In this document: positions 5,538-7,325 of the stretch, piece by piece
Layout: each line of letters starts with the position of its first letter
How positions within the stretch are numbered: the first letter of the stretch is position 1
Source of the DNA: an uncultured Collinsella sp.
GTDB taxonomy: Bacteria; Actinomycetota; Coriobacteriia; Coriobacteriales; Coriobacteriaceae
Assembly (NCBI GenBank): GCA_900550735.1
Contig: URTD01000087.1
Coordinates: forward strand, 1 to 7,325
Direction of reading: 5' to 3'
DNA length: 7,325 nucleotides
Made by a program: the position numbers and the translations under genes
Notes under the pieces: model-generated
What the model was told of the DNA's origin: nothing
The model's input: the letters and a program-made list of their open reading frames with translations, nothing else
The model's database searches: none

Positions 5538-7217
5538 GAAAACGAGCGCAAGCGTCTTGGTCTTGCCGAGAGTGCGCAGAGCGAAATTACGGGCGTTGCC
5601 GATGAGCTCGCCGGTCGTCATCTGCAGTTCCGTCCCATGGGCGCGGCGGATGCCGAGGGCGCGAGCGCGCTAGAGGCTGCCTGCTTTGAAGGTGCCGGAC
5701 ACGAGGCGTGGACGCCGGGCATGTTCCTGTCCGAACTGGGCGAGGACGTCGCTGCGCCGCGTAGTTGGTGGGTGGCACACGACGACGGCAAGCTGCTGGG
5801 CCTTGCCGGCGGTATGGTCGTGGACGGTGATGTGCAGATTCTGGATGTCGCCGTCGACTCGGCACATCGCCGTGAGGGCATTGCCCGCAAGCTGCTGTCG
5901 CATGTGAGCTATGATGCCCAGATGCTCGGCTGCACCACGGCTTCGCTCGAGGTCGAGGACGGCAACGAGGGCGCGATTGCGCTCTATGCCGCTTTGGGCT
6001 TTACCGAGGTGGGTCGTCGTCGTGGCTACTACGGTGTCGGCAAAGACGCCATCGTCATGACGGCCCCACTTCCCCTCGTACTTCCGGTCGATAACGCCTC
6101 GCCCGAGCCGACGGCGGCCGAGCAACGCGTATGGCCGCTGCCTGCGCCTGGGCGCTCCGAGGGGGAGCGCGCCGAAATTGAGCGCCGCCGCCTGGTGCTC
6201 GCTATCGAGAGTTCCTGCGACGAGACGGCCGTGGCGATTATCGATGCGGATGGCAATATGCTGGCCAACCAGGTGTCGACACAGATTGATTTTCATGCCC
6301 GCTTTGGCGGCGTGGTGCCCGAGATCGCCTCGCGCAAACACGTTGAGGTGATTGTGAGTGTCGTGGATGCGGCGCTCGAGGATGCCGCAGCATCGCTTGG
6401 TCTTGAGGGTGGAGCCATTGCTCCCAGCGAGCTTGCCGCCGTGGGCGTGACACAGGGTCCGGGCCTGGTGGGCGCCCTCGTGGTGGGCGTTGCCTTTGCC
6501 AAAGGCTTTGCCTACGCTGCCGGTAAGCCGCTCGTATGCGTCAACCATCTGGAGGGGCACCTGTTTGCCAACCTGCTGGCGCAACCCGACCTCAAACCGC
6601 CGTTTATCTTCACGCTTGTCTCGGGTGGGCACACCATGCTCGTGCACGTGAAGGCGTGGGGCGACTACGAGGTGCTCGGTGAGACGCTCGACGACGCTGT
6701 GGGCGAGGCCTTCGACAAGGTAGCCAAGGCGTTGGGTCTGGGCTATCCCGGTGGCCCCATCATTTCCAAGCTGGCCGAGACGGGCAACCCCAAGGCGATC
6801 GATTTCCCCCGTGCGCTTAACAGCAGGGGAGACTATCGCTTCTCGCTTTCGGGCCTTAAAACCGCTGTGACGCTCTACATTGAACAGGAGACCAAGGCCG
6901 GGCGCACGATTCACCTGCCCGATCTGGCAGCTTCGTTTGAGGCAGCTGTCTTTGACGTGCAGTACAAGAAGGCCAAAAACGCATTGCACGCTACCGGATG
7001 CAAGGAATACTGCATCGGTGGCGGCGTCTCGGCCAACCCGCATCTGCGCGAGATGATGATCAAGAAGCTTGGGCGTCAGGGGATTCGCGTAACGGTGCCG
7101 CCCTTGTCTGCCTGTACCGATAACGCCGCCATGATCGCGGAGGTCGCTCGCCGTAAATTCGACCGAGGTGAAATCTCGCCGTTCGACGTCGACGCCGATC
7201 CGAACATGACGCTGTAG
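4833..7217 (+). CDS. TsaB-RimI-TsaD triple-fusion protein (t6A synthase subunits with S18 N-acetyltransferase)
   Basis: One 794-residue chain carries three proteins. Residues 8 to about 235 are TsaB, the non-catalytic partner of TsaD, with LDTST near the start and GRGPGSFTGVRIG at 75-87. Residues about 263-412 are RimI, a GNAT acetyltransferase for the N-terminus of ribosomal protein S18. Its acetyl-CoA loop is RREGIA (346-351); Glu373 and Tyr385 align with the E. coli RimI catalytic Glu103 and Tyr115. A 40-residue Pro/Glu/Arg-rich linker follows. Residues about 453-794 are full-length TsaD, which transfers threonylcarbamoyl to A37 of tRNA: ESSCDET (459-465), metal ligands His572 and His576 (HLEGH) and Asp763 (CTDNAAM), SGGHT (597-601), GEAFDK (624-629), GGVSAN (730-735). 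The ATG at 4833 is preferred over the TTG at 4815 because AAGG lies 9 nt upstream and MSLHNDNALVVALDTS is a natural TsaB start. No frameshift or internal stop is present, so the fusion appears real and functional. Confidence 0.95.
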   Translation: MSLHNDNALVVALDTSTDMLACAASWIDGQTGETKLVSGDHMCRRHANVELVNTVDGVLAQVGLDRSDVGCYVVGRGPGSFTGVRIGISTAKGLARGANVPLLGVSTLDACAWTAWKAGVRGKLGILADAMRGEVYPALYMLGDEGPERQFEREHVVKAAVALDEWRRAADWDQVQLTGDGLVRYGKLLGEDETARCVERDLWWPSGEGLLLAHAAGDGDPARVLPIYTRLSDAEENERKRLGLAESAQSEITGVADELAGRHLQFRPMGAADAEGASALEAACFEGAGHEAWTPGMFLSELGEDVAAPRSWWVAHDDGKLLGLAGGMVVDGDVQILDVAVDSAHRREGIARKLLSHVSYDAQMLGCTTASLEVEDGNEGAIALYAALGFTEVGRRRGYYGVGKDAIVMTAPLPLVLPVDNASPEPTAAEQRVWPLPAPGRSEGERAEIERRRLVLAIESSCDETAVAIIDADGNMLANQVSTQIDFHARFGGVVPEIASRKHVEVIVSVVDAALEDAAASLGLEGGAIAPSELAAVGVTQGPGLVGALVVGVAFAKGFAYAAGKPLVCVNHLEGHLFANLLAQPDLKPPFIFTLVSGGHTMLVHVKAWGDYEVLGETLDDAVGEAFDKVAKALGLGYPGGPIISKLAETGNPKAIDFPRALNSRGDYRFSLSGLKTAVTLYIEQETKAGRTIHLPDLAASFEAAVFDVQYKKAKNALHATGCKEYCIGGGVSANPHLREMMIKKLGRQGIRVTVPPLSACTDNAAMIAEVARRKFDRGEISPFDVDADPNMTL
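5619..6068 (+). other. rimI: RimI domain of the fusion protein
   Basis: Residues about 263-412. This is a GNAT-fold N-alpha-acetyltransferase that in E. coli acetylates the N-terminus of ribosomal protein S18. The order of motifs is normal: an N-terminal beta strand LQFRPM, then DVAVDSAHRREGIARKLL binding acetyl-CoA, LEVEDGN, AIALYAALGF and GRRRGYY. In most RimI proteins the LEV stretch reads LEVR; here Glu replaces Arg. The putative base Glu373 and acid Tyr385 are kept with the same 12-residue spacing as in E. coli. Substrate assignment is inferred from the family. Confidence 0.88.
6189..7217 (+). other. tsaD: TsaD domain of the fusion protein
   Basis: Residues about 453-794, about 342 residues, the same size as stand-alone TsaD (E. 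coli 337). This is the catalytic subunit of t6A synthesis and carries the full motif set, including both metal-binding histidines and the C-terminal Asp ligand. The domain starts with LVLAIESSCDET, exactly where independent TsaD proteins begin, which fits a fusion by loss of the rimI stop and conversion of the intergenic region into linker. Confidence 0.95.
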
Positions 7218-7279
7218 CTGGTACGGCGCGGTCCCCGGACGGAGGGGCCGGATATAAGGTTTCCTGCTCTACAGTCCTG
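7218..7279. other. Intergenic region after the operon, no gene seen
   Basis: The region holds a short GC-rich imperfect hairpin: GG-T-CCCC at 7230-7236 and GGGGCC at 7244-7249 pair around a 7 nt loop, with one bulged T. It is not followed by a T tract. No start codon with a ribosome binding site or RNA gene is visible. Confidence 0.4.
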
Positions 7280-7316
7280 CGCAAGACGAAGGCCACATTA
7301 AGTGGCCTTCTTTGCG
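7280..7316 (+). terminator. Probable Rho-independent terminator of the operon
   Basis: GAAGGCCAC (7288-7296) and GTGGCCTTC (7302-7310) form a perfect 9 bp stem with the loop ATTAA. The stem can be lengthened by CGCAA (7280-7284) pairing with TTGCG (7312-7316) across a small internal loop. The T tract after the 9 bp stem is short (TTT, then GCG), so termination could be partial or assisted. It lies 62 nt after the TsaD stop. Confidence 0.7.
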
Positions 7317-7325
7317 TGCGGAACT

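Noticed and set aside
6131..6197. An independent start for tsaD inside the fusion gene
   Set aside because: The ATG at 6131 is out of frame, and the in-frame GTG at 6195 is about 27 nt beyond the only ribosome-binding-like run (6161-6167). The frame is continuous, so a single polypeptide is the simpler reading.
5670..7043. A 457-codon open frame on the minus strand, antisense to the RimI and TsaD domains
   Set aside because: The plus strand encodes unmistakable conserved motifs throughout. The antisense frame shows no recognisable domain and no ribosome binding site, and long antisense frames are common in GC-biased genes.
7230..7249. GC-rich hairpin after the stop codon as a second terminator
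   Set aside because: The stem has a bulge and is followed by mixed sequence (GGATATAAGG) rather than a T tract. The hairpin at 7288-7310 is a better candidate.

Overview
The window joins two unlike pieces of DNA. Bases 1 to about 440-460 are AT-rich and look like a Bacteroidales genome: they hold the last third of a RhaT-type L-rhamnose/H+ symporter, followed by a very AT-rich spacer. From about 460 to the end, the DNA is GC-richer and holds a tightly packed, single-strand gene run whose order resembles the actinobacterial nnr/alr/tsaE/tsaB/rimI/tsaD neighbourhood. I infer a gut Coriobacteriia member, probably Collinsella-like, from the gene order, composition and protein style. No 16S or other marker is present to prove it. 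The join falls inside acpS and removes that gene's N-terminal catalytic motif, so a chimeric assembly is the simplest explanation.

Layout: rhaT 3' end (2-403), spacer and junction (404-460), then acpS (439-933, 5' end replaced), nnr (934-2550), alr (2553-3698), family 4 uracil-DNA glycosylase (3707-4327), tsaE (4340-4846), and one long gene encoding TsaB, RimI and TsaD in a single chain (4833-7217). A 3' region (7218-7325) carries a strong hairpin, probably the operon terminator. Gaps within the run are 0, 2, 8 and 12 nt, and the last pair overlaps by 14 nt. No internal promoter or terminator is evident, so it reads as one transcript. Its natural promoter is not in the window, because the sequence upstream of the join belongs to another genome.

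The genes cover housekeeping tasks: activation of acyl carrier protein (AcpS), repair of damaged NAD(P)H hydrates (Nnr), D-alanine for peptidoglycan (Alr), removal of uracil from DNA (UDG), and the t6A modification of tRNA position 37 (TsaE with TsaB and TsaD), with RimI for acetylation of ribosomal protein S18. TsaC/Sua5, which supplies threonylcarbamoyl-AMP, is not in the window.

The two observations most worth following are the cross-phylum join that decapitates acpS, and the TsaB-RimI-TsaD triple fusion, which looks like a collapse of three genes that lie side by side in the same order in other Actinobacteria. I see no phage, CRISPR, insertion sequence, tRNA or rRNA, and no evidence of a wholly new system.
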